Below are positions 1 through 42,329 of a stretch of 64,000 nt of DNA, in pieces (position 1 is the first letter of the stretch; every line of letters begins with the position of its first letter). The notes beneath the pieces are model-generated. The model was given only the letters and a program-made list of their open reading frames with translations, made no database searches and was not told the DNA's origin. The position numbers and the translations under genes are program-made. Where the stretch lies: NCBI RefSeq assembly GCF_921293095.1, contig NC_060251.1, positions 42,327,644 through 42,391,643 on the forward strand, in the 5' to 3' direction. This DNA is from Ischnura elegans (taxonomy: Eukaryota; Arthropoda; Insecta; Odonata; Coenagrionidae).

Positions 1-132
1 TTTTTTCATCACATCTGTAACGAATTTTTGGGGGGGCTCGGGCCCCCTCAGGCCCCATGGAGTCGGTGCCACTACCCATGACTAAGCAACATATTTAAAA
101 TCACCAAGGATGAATTTTGCCATGAAAAAATA

Positions 133-380
133 TTTGACTTAGCCAGGATTCGAACCTGGATCTCCCAATTGCTGGTCAGGCATGTTGGCCAGTTACACCA
201 CCAAGCCATTTTCTCAGAGCGTACTTTGGGATGGGTTTTACGGAACCAGGCATGTTATATCACAAAATTAAGGCGATGGGCAAGTTCCTTTACTTTGGCT
301 ACCTCACAGTTTCGGTATTTTTATTCAGGGGTGTCAGAAGGCTCCACATTGGATTTGAACCCGGGACCAGTGGCGGCTGG
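133..380 (-). repeat. tRNA-derived SINE-like repeat (two B boxes)
   Basis: On the minus strand, bases around 139-160 read as a Pol III B box (GGTTCGAATCCTGGC) and bases 195-205 supply an A-box-like TGGTGTAACTGG. A second B-box-like block lies at 345-372 (GGGTTCAAATCC). The body does not fold into a convincing functional tRNA with a paired acceptor stem, so a SINE fragment, possibly dimeric, is the better call. Confidence 0.5.
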
Positions 381-480
381 TTCTTGCGTGCTGGTGCTTT
401 GAATATTTGAAAATAAGATAGATGAAACCCTTTCTGAATACAATGGGAGAGATTTTTATGTTCTGATACATTGTACATAT

Positions 481-797
481 CAGGGGTGGATTCAGCATCT
501 TTGGGGGGTAGAGGGGAAAATCATGATGTGGGTCTGGGGAGTATGGAATAACCGTGGCAGAGAGGGGCGTTCTCCCATGTAAAATTTTTAGAGGTACCCA
601 TTTTATTTAAAATTCATTTTTGAGCTTAAAATTTCATTTTTATTCATAACAGCAGATAAAATTCAACAATTTTTTACATTTAAGAAGTCTAACAATAGAG
701 AAGAAACGAATAGCCAACTTGAAATTTAAAATATGTCATTTATTTTAATTAGGGGGGTCATGACCCCTGTGATCATCCCCCCCAAAATCCACCACTG
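481..797. mobile_element. hAT-like MITE, 317 bp
   Basis: The left end CAGGGGTGGATTCAGC is answered by an inverted right end that reads CAGTGGTGGATTTTGG from the other strand. Both ends carry G/C runs just inside. The eight flanking bases on each side (GTACATAT and TTACTTAT) match at 6 of 8 positions, which fits an aged 8-bp hAT target duplication. There is no coding capacity. Confidence 0.55.
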
Positions 798-1339
798 TTA
801 CTTATATCAAGTCTTTAGAATTCCCCCTAGAAAAGAGTAGTATGCTGCATGCTGCAAGGTGCAGCCAGCAAGAATTAGCTAGGATCTTTCTCATCTGGTA
901 GAAAACATGGTTTTGCGCTTGTGTGCACTGTATAAATTGTGTGCTGTCCATCATACAGGGTAATACCATGCTAAAGGTGTTTTCATCACTAAAGTGTATT
1001 ACCTTCCTGCAGAATACCATGTCTCAGGACTAGCTAACTCTACTGGTTGAATTGTCCCCATATGGATATTTGCCAAAATCAAATAGGTATATAGCTTTTA
1101 ATTATTAAGGGAGTCATTTTTGATGTAATATCTGTTTATTTGTCTGTGAGCAATGTAATTGAAGATTATTTGGAGTTATGAGCTGAGTAAGATTTTCATA
1201 TCATTATTGAGTAATATGCTGAGTAAGATTTTCATATCTTTCCTGGTATGAAACCCAAATCTTCTCTGCCGTAGTCATTTTTATTTCACCCACAAGTCCA
1301 AGTCATTAATATGGCATAACTGTGGGGAATAAATACGCA

Positions 1340-1521
1340 CATAGGTGGATCTAGGGGGCACCTGCCCCCCCCAGACCAGAAAAGTATGCCAGATTTTTAT
1401 ACGGTCACATTATCATTATGCTCGTTTTGTATTATGAGGTATCCTTGTGCCCCCCCAGAACAAAATCCTATATACGGCCTTGCATGTGCCCCCCCAGATA
1501 GAAATCCTGTATCCACCTCTG
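1340..1521. mobile_element. hAT-like MITE with poly-C/poly-G shoulders (CATAGG family)
   Basis: The left end CATAGGTGGATCTAGG and the right end, read inverted as CAGAGGTGGATACAGG, form terminal inverted repeats with G/C runs inside. The flanks AATACGCA and TATATGCA match at 6 of 8 bases. Related copies lie at 19853-20192, 38898-39195 and 52942-53205, and share the internal stretch with ACGGTTATCATTA and TTCGTTTT. Confidence 0.55.
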
Positions 1522-1785
1522 TATATGCATTATTAATTCATTAAGTTTTTTTTCCATTTTGTTTCTTAAGAAATTATGAAGCTATTAGAGCTTTAAAAAT
1601 ATTCTTTGCTGTTGAAACCCTGAGACACCTTTGATGTGTATTTATTTAATTTTCTTATTCATGTGTATTTTTATTTATTTATATTTTTGATATCAACATG
1701 GACAGGTGATAGCTTGTAGTAGATACACAGTGAATGTTTCTTATTAATGTGAATGATGATGCATTGTCTTTTATTATTCCCTTAG

Positions 1786-32353
<30,568 letters not shown>

Positions 32354-32495
32354 TAGTCAAGTATTTTGCAGCTGTGCAGCACCAAGATGTTCATAATGGT
32401 ATTAATGTCAATCACTGTGATAATGACCTTCTTATTTGTACTTAAAAAAAAGTATTTTGTGAATTTTTTTAGTATTTTATACACATTTTAGATAA

Positions 32496-32501
32496 AATAA
32501 A
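32496..32501 (+). promoter_or_regulatory. Polyadenylation signal AATAAA of the ABCC4-like gene
   Basis: AATAAA lies 143 bases past the stop codon and is followed within 25 bases by TGTTGTTTTTATTTT, a GU/U-rich downstream element. Confidence 0.65.
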
Positions 32502-32780
32502 TGTGTTGTTTTTATTTTACAGTAATGATACTCCTTCAGAATTTAATTTTTATGTATTTTAAATTATGAAGATACATATTATGGGCAGGCACGTCGCCAG
32601 AAATTGGCTTCAGGGGGTGGTTGGGTTGTATTTTGGTCAAAATATTACACTTTGCCTATATATACATACTAATAATTTGTTGACAATTTGCACACATTAG
32701 AAAACCATGCATTATATTAAGTAAACTATTAATTTCAGAGTTATATTGTTGAAATTAATAGTAATCTTTGTTTCATGTAG

Positions 32781-33111
32781 TCGGAAAGTAGTGGTGCAGC
32801 GAGGGGGGGTTGGTTTGGGGGATAAACCTCCCACCCCCCCCCCAGAGCTCTCAGAAATTATTGAGTTAAATCTATTTTACTTAATTGGATTAATATTGCT
32901 TATAGAATAGTGTGTGAGGATTATTAAAATATCCCTCAGAAGACCGTAAAAATCGCCATTTTGAACCATTTATCTTAATTTTTTTCCGGCTAAAGGCCTC
33001 CGTCCCCAACACTCACCCTGGCAGGTGTGCAATACCCTCAAGCCCCCTCAGTAGTTGCTCCTGAAACCCCCCCCCCTGGCCTTAATGCCTATCTGCGCCC
33101 CTGTCTGAAAG
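32781..33111. mobile_element. hAT-like MITE, 315 bp, 8-bp duplication
   Basis: The element is 32789-33103. The ends are TAGTGGTGCAGCGAGGGG and, inverted, CAGGGGCGCAGATAGG. The flanks TCGGAAAG and TCTGAAAG match at 7 of 8. It is an inverted relative of 2535-2845. Confidence 0.75.
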
Positions 33112-34164
33112 AACAGGGGGGTGTTTCAGAGTCTCCCTTTCCGAGCGGATCGGGAGACTTGACGCGGATTCTACGTCACTTACAGGCCAGGCAATCCGTG
33201 CGTTTCAGACTGGCTTCCTATCGACTCAAGGCCGGCTTTCCGATCGGATAGAAGTTGAGTGGGCTAGAGGTGCCGGATCCTCATTCCGGTTGCAAGTGGA
33301 GATATGTTATAATGCTGTTTTTATTAAGTATTTGGCTATAACAAAATAATACCACTTTATTTCATGAGTGCTGATATATGTGGATATTCTGATAGAGTAA
33401 TATAGGTGCAAGTGACTTTAATTCTCGTGTAAATTAGACGATAAATGAGCAGACTGTATCACTGACGGTGCAAGTTCGTTTGCATTGTTATTTGGACGAG
33501 TAATTAGGCAAAAAGAACGTGAAACAAGTTGGAATGCATGGCATAATGACTTACAAATATGTAGGTAGCATAATGCATTGAATATGTGTCCGTGGGTTTG
33601 GAAGTATAACAATTTGTCTAATTTGATATGTCTGCACTCATTTGACCTGCCTAGGGGTCCAGCATTCAGTCTTTTCATGCACCGTTGTCTTTTCTTCGCC
33701 ATAAAGATTATAGTGATATTTCTCTCTTAGGTTTTCATTCCTTAGTCTCAGGACTTGAATATTTCTGTATATTTATCACTAATTGTTTTCCTGGTGTAAA
33801 GGAGCTTGAATTATGTTTTTCTTTTTTTTTTTCAACATGATTCGAGGCAGACATTAAAAAATGTAATTATATTGAAAAATAGTGTGTCACAGAATAGGTT
33901 CCCTTGCACTAGCGGTCTTCTCAGCAGATGTGTCGTGGATACTCGCCATAAGGGAAAATATTTTTGGGGGTTGAAGCCCTGCTAGAGCTCCCTCCCTCCC
34001 AGGCTACATCTACAAGCTACCTAGCAAGCTGCCTAAAAAGGCGTGTGGCAGGGGTTCTTAGGAAACCAGTGACTTTATGCCTGATTGTGGGACATCTTTT
34101 GATTTTGTGAAGCTGATAACTTTCCAGAGTATTAGTGCCGTTTCAGAATATATTTTATTGTCGT
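33112..34164. other. Intergenic stretch with no gene
   Basis: I see no credible coding region. The segment 33112-33300 is more GC-rich than its surroundings and includes paired CGGATCGGGAG / CGATCGGAT-like words, but no element ends were resolved. Confidence 0.5.
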
Positions 34165-34444
34165 GCAGTAGACATGGGCGTAGCCAGATAATTTGGCGGA
34201 GTTGGCCGGACCAATCACTTTTCTGGATAGTCTTGAGAGTACCCATATTTCAAGAGAGAATGTTTCTCCCCAATAGAATTAGAATTTATTGAATTTAAAT
34301 TTCCCAAACTTAAATTATGGCTACTTATTCATGATTTAAAAAAATAACAATGGGATTTCTTAATTTTCTATTCTTCAAAATTTCTTGGTGGGCCATTAGC
34401 CTTCCATAGGTAACTAACCCCCTTGCTATGCCCATGGCAGTAGA
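34165..34444. mobile_element. hAT-like MITE, 264 bp, perfect 8-bp duplication
   Basis: The element is 34173-34436 between perfect copies of GCAGTAGA. The ends are CATGGGCGTAGCCAG and, inverted, CATGGGCATAGCAAG. It has no coding region. The perfect duplication suggests a younger insertion than most of its relatives here. Confidence 0.85.
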
Positions 34445-34590
34445 CCTTAATTGTATGATGAGTTTAAATACAGATAGATTCTTTGTGCTCCGTTGGAAAA
34501 TTTAAAGGTAGGTATAGATTTTGTGAATAGAAAGTTATCGCTTCTTGGGAAATTTGAAATAGTTTTTAAAATTTATAATTTTTTAAAATT

Positions 34591-34775
34591 CTAAAACCAC
34601 CAAATACAGCTCACATTGGCCATTTTACATCGGGATATTCAGCAAATTTAACAAGTGAACGTACACAAACAACCATGCCCTGGACAGGAGGAAACCTACC
34701 CAGGCGGGACTCGAACCCGCGATCTCTGGTTTGGCAGGCAAGGATGTAACCCCGCTACCACTGAGGCCGGCAATA
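34591..34775 (-). repeat. tRNA-derived SINE, copy 1 (tRNA-Gly-like head)
   Basis: On the minus strand it begins GGCCTCAGTGGTAGCGGG (A box), has TTGCCTGCCA in the anticodon arm as in tRNA-Gly(GCC), and the B box GGGTTCGAGTCCCGCC. A conserved 100-bp body follows. A second copy lies at 36768-36950, about 85% alike by eye. Confidence 0.8.
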
Positions 34776-36384
34776 ACAATATGTTATCAAAAATTTTTTA
34801 TGCTAATGTTGAAAAATATTAAAATTAAAATTTTTAATTGCTTATCTGGTTGAAAAAAATTATCTGGGTTTGGGGTTATTGTTAAGGAGCACTTGTGTTT
34901 TGTATTTTAAAAATTGAATCCTGTTGCCATCTTTTTTGGAGGAAAAGGAAGTAAGTATGCAGTGCTTAGGGTAAAAGGATCTAATGGGAAATTCAGGTCT
35001 TATGCAGAAAACTATGGGATACAAACGTGAATGTGTAGCGCATTCTCCTGCTGCAATTACAGATAATCAAGGTGCCAGATTGACTTGTGGTTTTATGAAC
35101 ATAAACTATAATTTGTTGACTGCTATCAAGTGATGGAAAACACTGCAGGTGGGTCATCCTGAGTTACTCTATGATTCAAGAAAGTTGACACAGAATCCTG
35201 TTGACTGTCTGTGCCACCTGGTCAATCTCACATTTACAACTCAAAACTCTTGGCTTGCCATTCAATTAGTCATTTGTATGAGAAAATTTAGAAAGACCAG
35301 TAAATATCCTTTGATGCAGCTTTTATCATTAATGCCTTCCTGAGGGGGTGACGTGATACCAATTTGAAATTCTTTCCTCAGAAAAATTTCCTTTTGGACA
35401 GCCAGCGACAAAGGTATAGTTGATTCAAGAAGTGAAAGGTGAAGCAGAGAAAGATGCAATTAATGCTCTGTATGCATTTTCATTTGGACTACGTTTCCGT
35501 GAATGTGTTTTACTGCGGTATATGTGTGTTGCTTTTTATAACTAGTGATTTCTATCAGATATCTTATGCATTTGTCCATTCTTGCCATCACATTCACCAT
35601 TTCGAACTTGTCCCGCTTTTCCCTATCATGGCGTTATTGCGCAATAGGTGGCAGCACTGGCGTACCGTAGGTTAATCAAAATAGGGAATTAAAGTTCTAT
35701 TGCGAGTTTAATTTGAGTTGAGATGTAATTATCACGTATGAATCAATCAACCGATGGAAATTTATATATTTTGTCTTGCGTCCAAGATATATTTTTTATT
35801 TACACTAGCTGCTTGTGCTATCATGCCATCTGCCTCCCTCGACAAAAATCAGCTGTGAAGGTGTGGAAAGCGGTGCTTCCCTGAGCGCGTATGATTCCAA
35901 TGTTTGGGTTTGTGGTGTGCATCACAATTTATTTTATTGTCAACTCGGGGATTTGGTGAACGGAACTGAAGAAGTACAGAGACATCTTTCCACTGACTGT
36001 CATTCCAATCGGTAAGTTATGTTAACTATTTTCTTAAAATAGAACTTGCTAGGAGTCGTACCCCATCTCGTGCCAAGCGGGCCGTTGAAATGTTCCTGTT
36101 TTCCCCGTGGTTGTGTTTTGAGAGAATTATGATTATATATCATAATTTCAAGAGTAATGAAGGTTGTTACCTCAATACTTTTATTAATTTCCGTCTTACA
36201 ATCACTCTGGCAGTTACTGCTATATTATATTTTTATCTTGGTTGGAGACAAAATTAAGGCTAGCCCGTATATGATGTTGACGGTATTGTTGCAGGAAGGA
36301 TAACGTGGCGACGAAATTATTTCCTTTCGCTTTAAAGATGATTAAGGGATCGTCAGAGAATCCGCAATGGGTTAGGCCAGTCAG
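34776..36384. other. Intergenic stretch; one possible isolated exon
   Basis: No gene is supported. An open frame (35815-36015) runs straight into a consensus splice donor (CG|GTAAGTTATG at 36012) and is GC-richer than the surroundings. It could be an exon of an unidentified transcript, but I see no acceptor or homology to back it. Confidence 0.4.
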
Positions 36385-36475
36385 TGTGCGAAAGATTCAG
36401 TCAGGATTCGAACTCGGTACCTTTTCCTCAGTAGTCCAACGCAGTGCCCGCCGCGCCATCATCCTCTTGAGGAGA
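36385..36475 (-). repeat. tRNA-derived SINE fragment
   Basis: On the minus strand it reads GGCGCGGCGGGCACTGCGTT (A-box region), the B box GAGTTCGAATCCTG, then a tail AATCTTTCGCACAC that resembles the tail of the 29410 copy (ATCTTTCGCAC). That shared tail suggests one SINE family. Confidence 0.6.
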
Positions 36476-36596
36476 CTGAATCGCCCTATATTTTCCGTTC
36501 ATTAGGATACCTCAAGTGCGGTAACAATAGTGAACTAACTAAGTAATAACTTTCAGTGAAAGGCTTGAGTTATAGATGACATTGGACATATAAGCA

Positions 36597-37130
36597 TGGG
36601 CGTAACCACCAAGGGAAAGGGGTGGCAGCTGCTCCCCCCCCCTTTCCCCGATCAAAAATCGCAATGTTAATTAGGAAAATCAGGACTATATTGAAAAGAA
36701 AGTTTTCAACAAATTTTCTTTAAACCCACGAAAAATGATATTATTTTATTTATTTTTTTTTATTTTATTCACAAACCACCGAATACAGCTCATGTTGGCC
36801 ATTTTACATCGGGGTATTCAACAAATTTAATAATTAAACGCACACGAACAACTATGCACTGGGCAGGGGATATCTACCCAGGCGGGACTCGAACCCGCGA
36901 CCCCTTGTTTGGCAGGCGAGAACGTTACCCCGCCGCCACCGAGCATATTAGTATAAGGTATACAACTAAATATATTTTTTTCAATCAAACCATTTTAAAA
37001 ACTAGGTAATAAAGCGCTGTAATAGTTTTCTTTAAATGCTGGTTTCATTCAGCTTTCCATACTTAAATGCTACAACTTGAAAAACCATGGCTTGACCCCC
37101 CCCCTAGTTTGGGGCATAAGTGCATTCGCA
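36597..37130. mobile_element. MITE split by a SINE
   Basis: The ends resemble those of 38196-38432 (GGCGTAACCACC at left; GCTTGACCCCCCCC then TAGTTTGGGGCATAAG at right), and the interior shares TTTCAATCAAACCATTTTAA and GCTGGTTTCATTCA with it. The sister copy lacks the SINE and is about half as long, so 36768-36950 is a later insertion. Confidence 0.6.
36768..36950 (-). repeat. tRNA-derived SINE, copy 2 (tRNA-Gly-like head)
   Basis: Same family as 34591-34775: B box GGGTTCGAGTCCCGCC, anticodon-arm CTCGCCTGCCAAACAAG and the same body with CGATGTAAAATGGCCAA on the minus strand. It sits inside a MITE. Confidence 0.8.
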
Positions 37131-37559
37131 GCTCAGTGTTATGTGCGGCAATGGTGAAACCTTAGCGCGCGATTAACCCCAGCCAGCTTCTGCTGACTGT
37201 ACCTCCCCCATTAGGGCCATGTGGTGATATGTGTAGGACCCGTGGGGGAGGGGAGCAGACCATCGTATGTCTGCCCAGCTGTTTGAGAACGAAATTCATC
37301 TTTAACTCCCTATCTTTCGTTAGGGGTGCTTTAGGGGGAGTCAAAGGGGTCATGAACCCCCACTTAATTTTATCGAAATTTTTTATTATTTCAATAGTTT
37401 TTGTATCATTGGAAAGTAGTGAAGGGAGTGCACATGTAAATGTAGTCCCTAACGTGAGTGAAGTTTGAGTAGTATTTATCGTATAGCGTGGCACTCCATA
37501 CCGAAAAATATACACGGAAGTACGCCCCTCTCTTTAGGGGGGTATTCCATACCTCGCGC

Positions 37560-37839
37560 CATGTAGCACAGCCAGGATTTTGAAATGGGGTGGGGTTATA
37601 CCGGAGGTTTCGGGGCCCTTCCGGAGTGCATAGAAAGAGCACTCGAGGGCAAAGGGGTGTCCGGGAAAAGTTTGGGATATTTTACGTTGAAAACGTGATT
37701 TTTTGGATTCAAAAATTTGTACGAGTGTTTATGGAAATATGTTTTTGGCGCCTCTTTTAAATTGTCAATTCGGGGGGGAGGGGGGGGGGGGGGGGGGGAG
37801 AGGTTGCCACTCGAAAAATCCCCCGTGACTACGCCACTG
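37560..37839. mobile_element. hAT-like MITE with 25-30 bp G run
   Basis: The left end is CATGTAGCACAGCCAGG and the right end inverted is CAGTGGCGTAGTCACGG. Just inside the right end, 37771-37800 is almost pure G. The flanks do not match, so the duplication has decayed or the edges are off by a few bases. Confidence 0.5.
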
Positions 37840-38195
37840 TCCCCGGACCCAGGTCAGGACCCCTCTCCAAATTTGATACTGAATCCTCTCCTTGTTGGTG
37901 GTCGACTTCCCTTTATCGGAGTAATTCTGTAATCCATGGCAATAGCAGATACAGAAAACACTGAAGGAGGGGCGCAAAAGATATCTTGAGTTGCCTTTAC
38001 TTTTATCGTAATAAAAAAATGATCAAGTCACAGGCAGAGTAAAAGAAAATTTTAATTAAAGCAATTATACACATATATTAGACAATGCCATCTTATGTAA
38101 TAAAAAAGTCACAGTTGTGGTTCTGCAATGTTTGGCAATACAGGCGGACCCGCAAGGGAGGGGCGCGCGCCCCCCATCTGTATTCGCCACTGATG

Positions 38196-38432
38196 CATGT
38201 GCGTACCCAGCGAGGGGCAGGAGGGGGCAGCTGCCCCCCCGAGAAGCAAAAATAGCAAATTTCTTTAAGGGAAATAATATTTTTTCAAGCAAATAATTTT
38301 AAAAACTAATAAAGGGCTGTTACTGTTTCATTATAATGTTGGTTTCATTCACCTTTTCCATGCTTATATGTTACCTATAACTTGAACAACCTTGGCTTGC
38401 CCCCCCTAGTTTTGATCCTGGGTACGCCTTTG
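38196..38432. mobile_element. MITE, intact relative of 36597-37130
   Basis: The left end is CATGTGCGTACCCAGCGAG and the right end inverted is CAAAGGCGTACCCAGGATC. The interior repeats GGCAGCTGCCCCCCCGAG and TTGGTTTCATTCACC. There is no coding capacity. Confidence 0.6.
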
Positions 38433-38897
38433 CTGCAATGCGAATGCAAGGACAGTAAATTTCCCCTTACGAGGCTTCCCGGAACACGGATTTCAATGTC
38501 CGCTGTTTACCCATCAATATTTAGCTTTGCGGATCTCATGTTTCTTGTTGACGCGATTTCCGTGGAAAGATTTTTTAAAATTTTGATGAAAGAAGACGAT
38601 AATATATGTAAGTACTCGCATTTCCCTGAACGTGGATTGGCGCTTCATAATAATTTCGCAGCGGATCGTTACACCGCCTTTATGGGAAGCATTGCTGTAT
38701 TTTCATGTAAATCTGGTTTTCGTTAGTGATGTAGATGGTTCCGTATATATTACAATTGCTGGCTATAGGACCAAATGGCCCATAAGGAGAGCATGCAAAG
38801 AACATCGTGAAGCTGAGTATGAGGGATCCAAATGAACTTCGAAACAGAATAATAATAGCGATTTGTATTATGCGTACTTGGTTATAGAAGATGCGTG
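38433..38897. other. Stretch without a supported gene
   Basis: A 114-codon open frame (38382-38726) starts inside the preceding MITE and shows no domain I recognise. Its length is unremarkable for chance. Confidence 0.5.
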
Positions 38898-39195
38898 CAT
38901 AGGCGGATTAAGGGGGGAAACGGGGGCACATTCCCCTTCCCCCCAGATGCTTAAAAAATAGGCGACATTTTAATACGGTTATCATTACGTTCGTTTTGTT
39001 TTGTGTGTTACGGAGTCTCAATCGGAACCTTCGTAGTAATGACTTTCATATTAAAACGGAACCTTCATAGTAATGACTTTCATATTAAAATGAATAGAAT
39101 AGAATATGTCGTACAGTAATTGTTTTATTTATTTTTTTCAGTCTCAAGTATGAGTAGATCGTTTGCCTGACAGACCCTTGTGCCCCCCCCACTTA
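38898..39195. mobile_element. hAT-like MITE (CATAGG family), right end decayed
   Basis: The left end is CATAGGCGGATTAAGGGG. The interior shares ATTTTAATACGGTTATCATT with the other copies and contains a short direct repeat (GGAACCTTCGTAGTAATGAC and GGAACCTTCATAGTAATGAC). The right end fades in CCCCCCCCACTTAG. Confidence 0.55.
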
Positions 39196-40190
39196 GTGGT
39201 TCTCTAAGACGTAGTAGTGTTAGTGTACATCGATGATTTTCCTGGTGAACTTAAATCACATAATTTTTTTCAAAAGTACACTGTGATAGAGATACCGCCT
39301 ATTTTTTTGCAGTTTATTTTCAAGTTGACGGTTTAATGACCCAAACCACAACTCCTTCTTGACTTTCACTTATTTAGCGAAACGTAGGCTTGCTTTAGGT
39401 AAAACTCGTATAATATTTAAGAAAATGTTTTCTGTACTACTTGAAGTCGCATGGTTGGTCAATGCTTTGTTTTAAATCGAACCAAATTTAAAATTTTTCG
39501 TATGCACAATGTTTGGCGTGATGGAAAAAATGTTCACATTCTGCGCTGAAGGAATAATTGTTCAATAACTAAAAACACAACCATTGTAAGCCACCTTAAT
39601 TAACTATGGAGAAGTGGAATCTTTCGGAGACGAACAGCTAACGCCAATTTCAAATGGCACTGGAGTCCAAACGGTTCATCCATGATGAATTTTAATGAGA
39701 AAATAATATATTTTAAGTTTTTAATGAGGAGGAACTTGCTTAGAGTTGAAAGATTTCAAGTTATAAATAAAAAATATTAAGTAAGGCAATGTTTTGTAAT
39801 TTTGCGCCACGAAAATTAGTTCAAGACCGGATTCAGATAACTTCCAAGTGAACACAAATTCAGATTCAGGGTCCTAAAGAAATGAGGAGAAGAAGAAATC
39901 ACAACTGTACCCAAAACTTACCATCTAAATACTTGTTTGGACCAGCACGTTTTTTCCCGTCGCTGCCTGCTAGTTGTCTAAGCGAAAGATTGTAATTGAC
40001 GGCTGAATTATTTGTATCATGTTTCTGAATATTTTTATGCGACGCGGAAAGGGAATATTTGAGAAGGATAGAGAAGTTCAAGGTATGGATGTATAATGTA
40101 ACGAGAGATGACATTTCTTCTGCTTCGGTTTCTATGGTTATCGTTTCGACGAATCAATATCTCACCGTCCTGTGAGCAGAATTCGTTGAA
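39196..40190. other. Intergenic stretch with nothing recognised
   Basis: AT-rich, with no open frame of note and no element ends found. Confidence 0.6.
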
Positions 40191-40852
40191 TAGGGTAGTT
40201 TCCTTCACCAAAGAAAACGAAAGGCATTGATTGCGATTCGTTGCCCACCATTAGTTTATTCATAATATACAAACTATTTGGTTTTAGAAATCCCAGTTTA
40301 GACGAATGGCACCGGTAATTTTAACCTCATTTGAAAAAAGGCCAGATTGGCGCCCATGCGATGCCACTCCACGTTACGTCACAGGGGCCTAGTTTCTACA
40401 CGAGTAGGTAGTAGTTTTACATTGACTGAGATTACCAATGCACGCATGAGGCACAGAGCTCAGGGAAACATCTCTTAATAATCATACATTAAAAATACCT
40501 AAGTTCGGAAAGTTTCCTTCGTTTAATAGAGGAATAATAATCCTTATTTAAGCCAAGCGCTACCTTCTATCAGGGTACTCTGCTACCTGCTAGCACCCTG
40601 CGTCGTATCAGCGCTCAAGCCTCCCCCCAAAGTCACCTCACACGCCGGCAGCCGGAACTAGAAATACGTCACAAGGACTTTTCCCATCATTCCTACTTCG
40701 CCGTCGCGTTTTCGCGCGCTTGAAAATTTTTACTTTTCGTTTAATCGCGAAAAATAGATATCGTCATTCGAAAATCTAAGAGCGTGAAATGCGCACTCCA
40801 GGAATAATAATCTTTCCAATTAGGCAATAAAAAATAATAGGAAACCACCCTA
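40191..40852 (-). mobile_element. TA-flanked 660-bp MITE, copy B (inverted)
   Basis: The element is 40193-40850 between TA dinucleotides; GGGTAGTTTCC at left and GGAAACCACCC at right place it in the opposite orientation to copy A. The body matches copy A, including TCGCGAAAAATAGATATCG. Confidence 0.85.
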
Positions 40853-42329
40853 TTCAAAATTCACCTATTTCTTTTGCGAGTCGCTGCAGATGTTGAATGA
40901 TGTACTATGTTACAGTAAACAGATGGCGTCCAACTTTTTATGTGTATCATATTTTACACATATTTATTTTATTTTAGAGTGAAAATGTTTTAACGATACG
41001 CGGGGAGGTCACTATTTTTCAGAGGACCTAACCAAGTGTCCGACTGCGTCCTATTATCTAGTGGTAAAGGTAGAATCAGGGGTGCATGGTGCCGGAACGC
41101 CGTTCCTGTACTTGTTAACAAAAGTCATAATAGTAAAAAAAAAAACTTTTATCAATTTTGTTGCCTCAAAATTTCTAACATATACATTCTAACATATACA
41201 TACGATAGAGATTATATACATTCGTAACCAAAACAATTTTTAAAAAAATTTATTTAAATAATTACTTGTATTAAAACACACAGAGTAATATTTCACGTCT
41301 TAAAAAGTTAAGGGAAGTTCCTTCCGGCTCTGCTAATTTTGTCATGACGTCACTAGGTAGAATGGGTGTTAATCATTCTCTCGGTGCAATATGTTGTCTT
41401 CTGGTCTAACGGGTGCCTTATTAAAGGGTTTTCAAACTTGATTTTTAGTTCATTATTATTAAAAATGTTCTTTTTCTCAAAGTGGAATGCAAGTTAATCC
41501 TAATCTAACCGAATTCATCGCTTATAAATATTTCAGTGGGCACATTGTGTTGATAATATTACTTCAGAAAAAAACTTAGAGCGTAATGACTTTAACCGAT
41601 TACCCAAGATTTTGAAATAGGGCATGCAGTTTTCGAACTTATTGTTCCGGTCATTATCCGGAGTGCTTTGCTCTTCGTCGTGTAAAAGCAACAGGTCGTC
41701 CCTTTATCTCCTGACATAATCTGCCGGGAAATCAATAATCTAGCCCTATCCCCGTTTGGTGACTTAAACCCCTTGTCCAGATGAAAGGAACATGGTATAA
41801 TCAGCAGAAAGGCCTTTCTGAGAGCGTTCGATATACTCAATGGTCTCTCGTTGTTCGACGTACAAATGCATAGGGTATGTTGTTGATCTTTGAAGCACAC
41901 TGTCCAGTAGTTAGGAAGTAAATATTCGACGTTATACATGGCGTAAGTGCATTTAAATGCAGAAATTCATCTTTTATTAGAAGGCTTATGTCGATCAGGA
42001 AGTTTATAGTGTCGGTTCGGACTATTGGACCAGTTTTGATATGTTTTTACGAACGAGGGTTTCTGGACAAAATTCCTTTACTTACCCTTACACTTAATAC
42101 CAGACAAGCTCCTAGAACCGCCCCCGCTTACGACTGCAATCAAATGATGGTTACAGGCTTAACAAATCATGGTAGTCGCGACACGCGTTTGGCAGGATAA
42201 AAGTCTCTCGCGAGAACGTGTTTATTTTTCACGCACGCAGGGTATTTCACTTCTTCTTATTGTCAGTAGTTCCCGGCCATAGGCTGTCCACTACTTATTT
42301 CATTTTTTGTTGTTTCAGGCTAACATTCA
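40853..42329. other. Intergenic stretch with nothing recognised
   Basis: The open frame on the minus strand at 41592-41939 (115 codons) has no domain I know and ordinary composition. I treat it as chance. Confidence 0.55.

Larger units (their letters stand above)
1..1785. other. Intronic sequence upstream of the first visible ABCC4-like exon
   Basis: The next exon starts with a splice acceptor (CCCTTAG) at 1785 and in mid-codon context of NBD1, so this stretch is inferred to be intron. It holds a tRNA-like SINE fragment (133-380) and two short hAT-like MITEs (481-797 and 1340-1521). I see no exon or conserved reading frame in the rest. Confidence 0.7.

Noticed and set aside
34690..34772. tRNA-Gly gene on the minus strand
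   Set aside because: A second copy with the same extended body exists at 36768-36950, and the acceptor arms are not complementary.
38382..38726. 114-codon frame as a gene
   Set aside because: It starts within a MITE and no domain or splice context supports it.
41592..41939. Minus-strand 115-codon frame as a gene
   Set aside because: No recognisable motif, ordinary composition, no neighbours; chance length in non-coding DNA.
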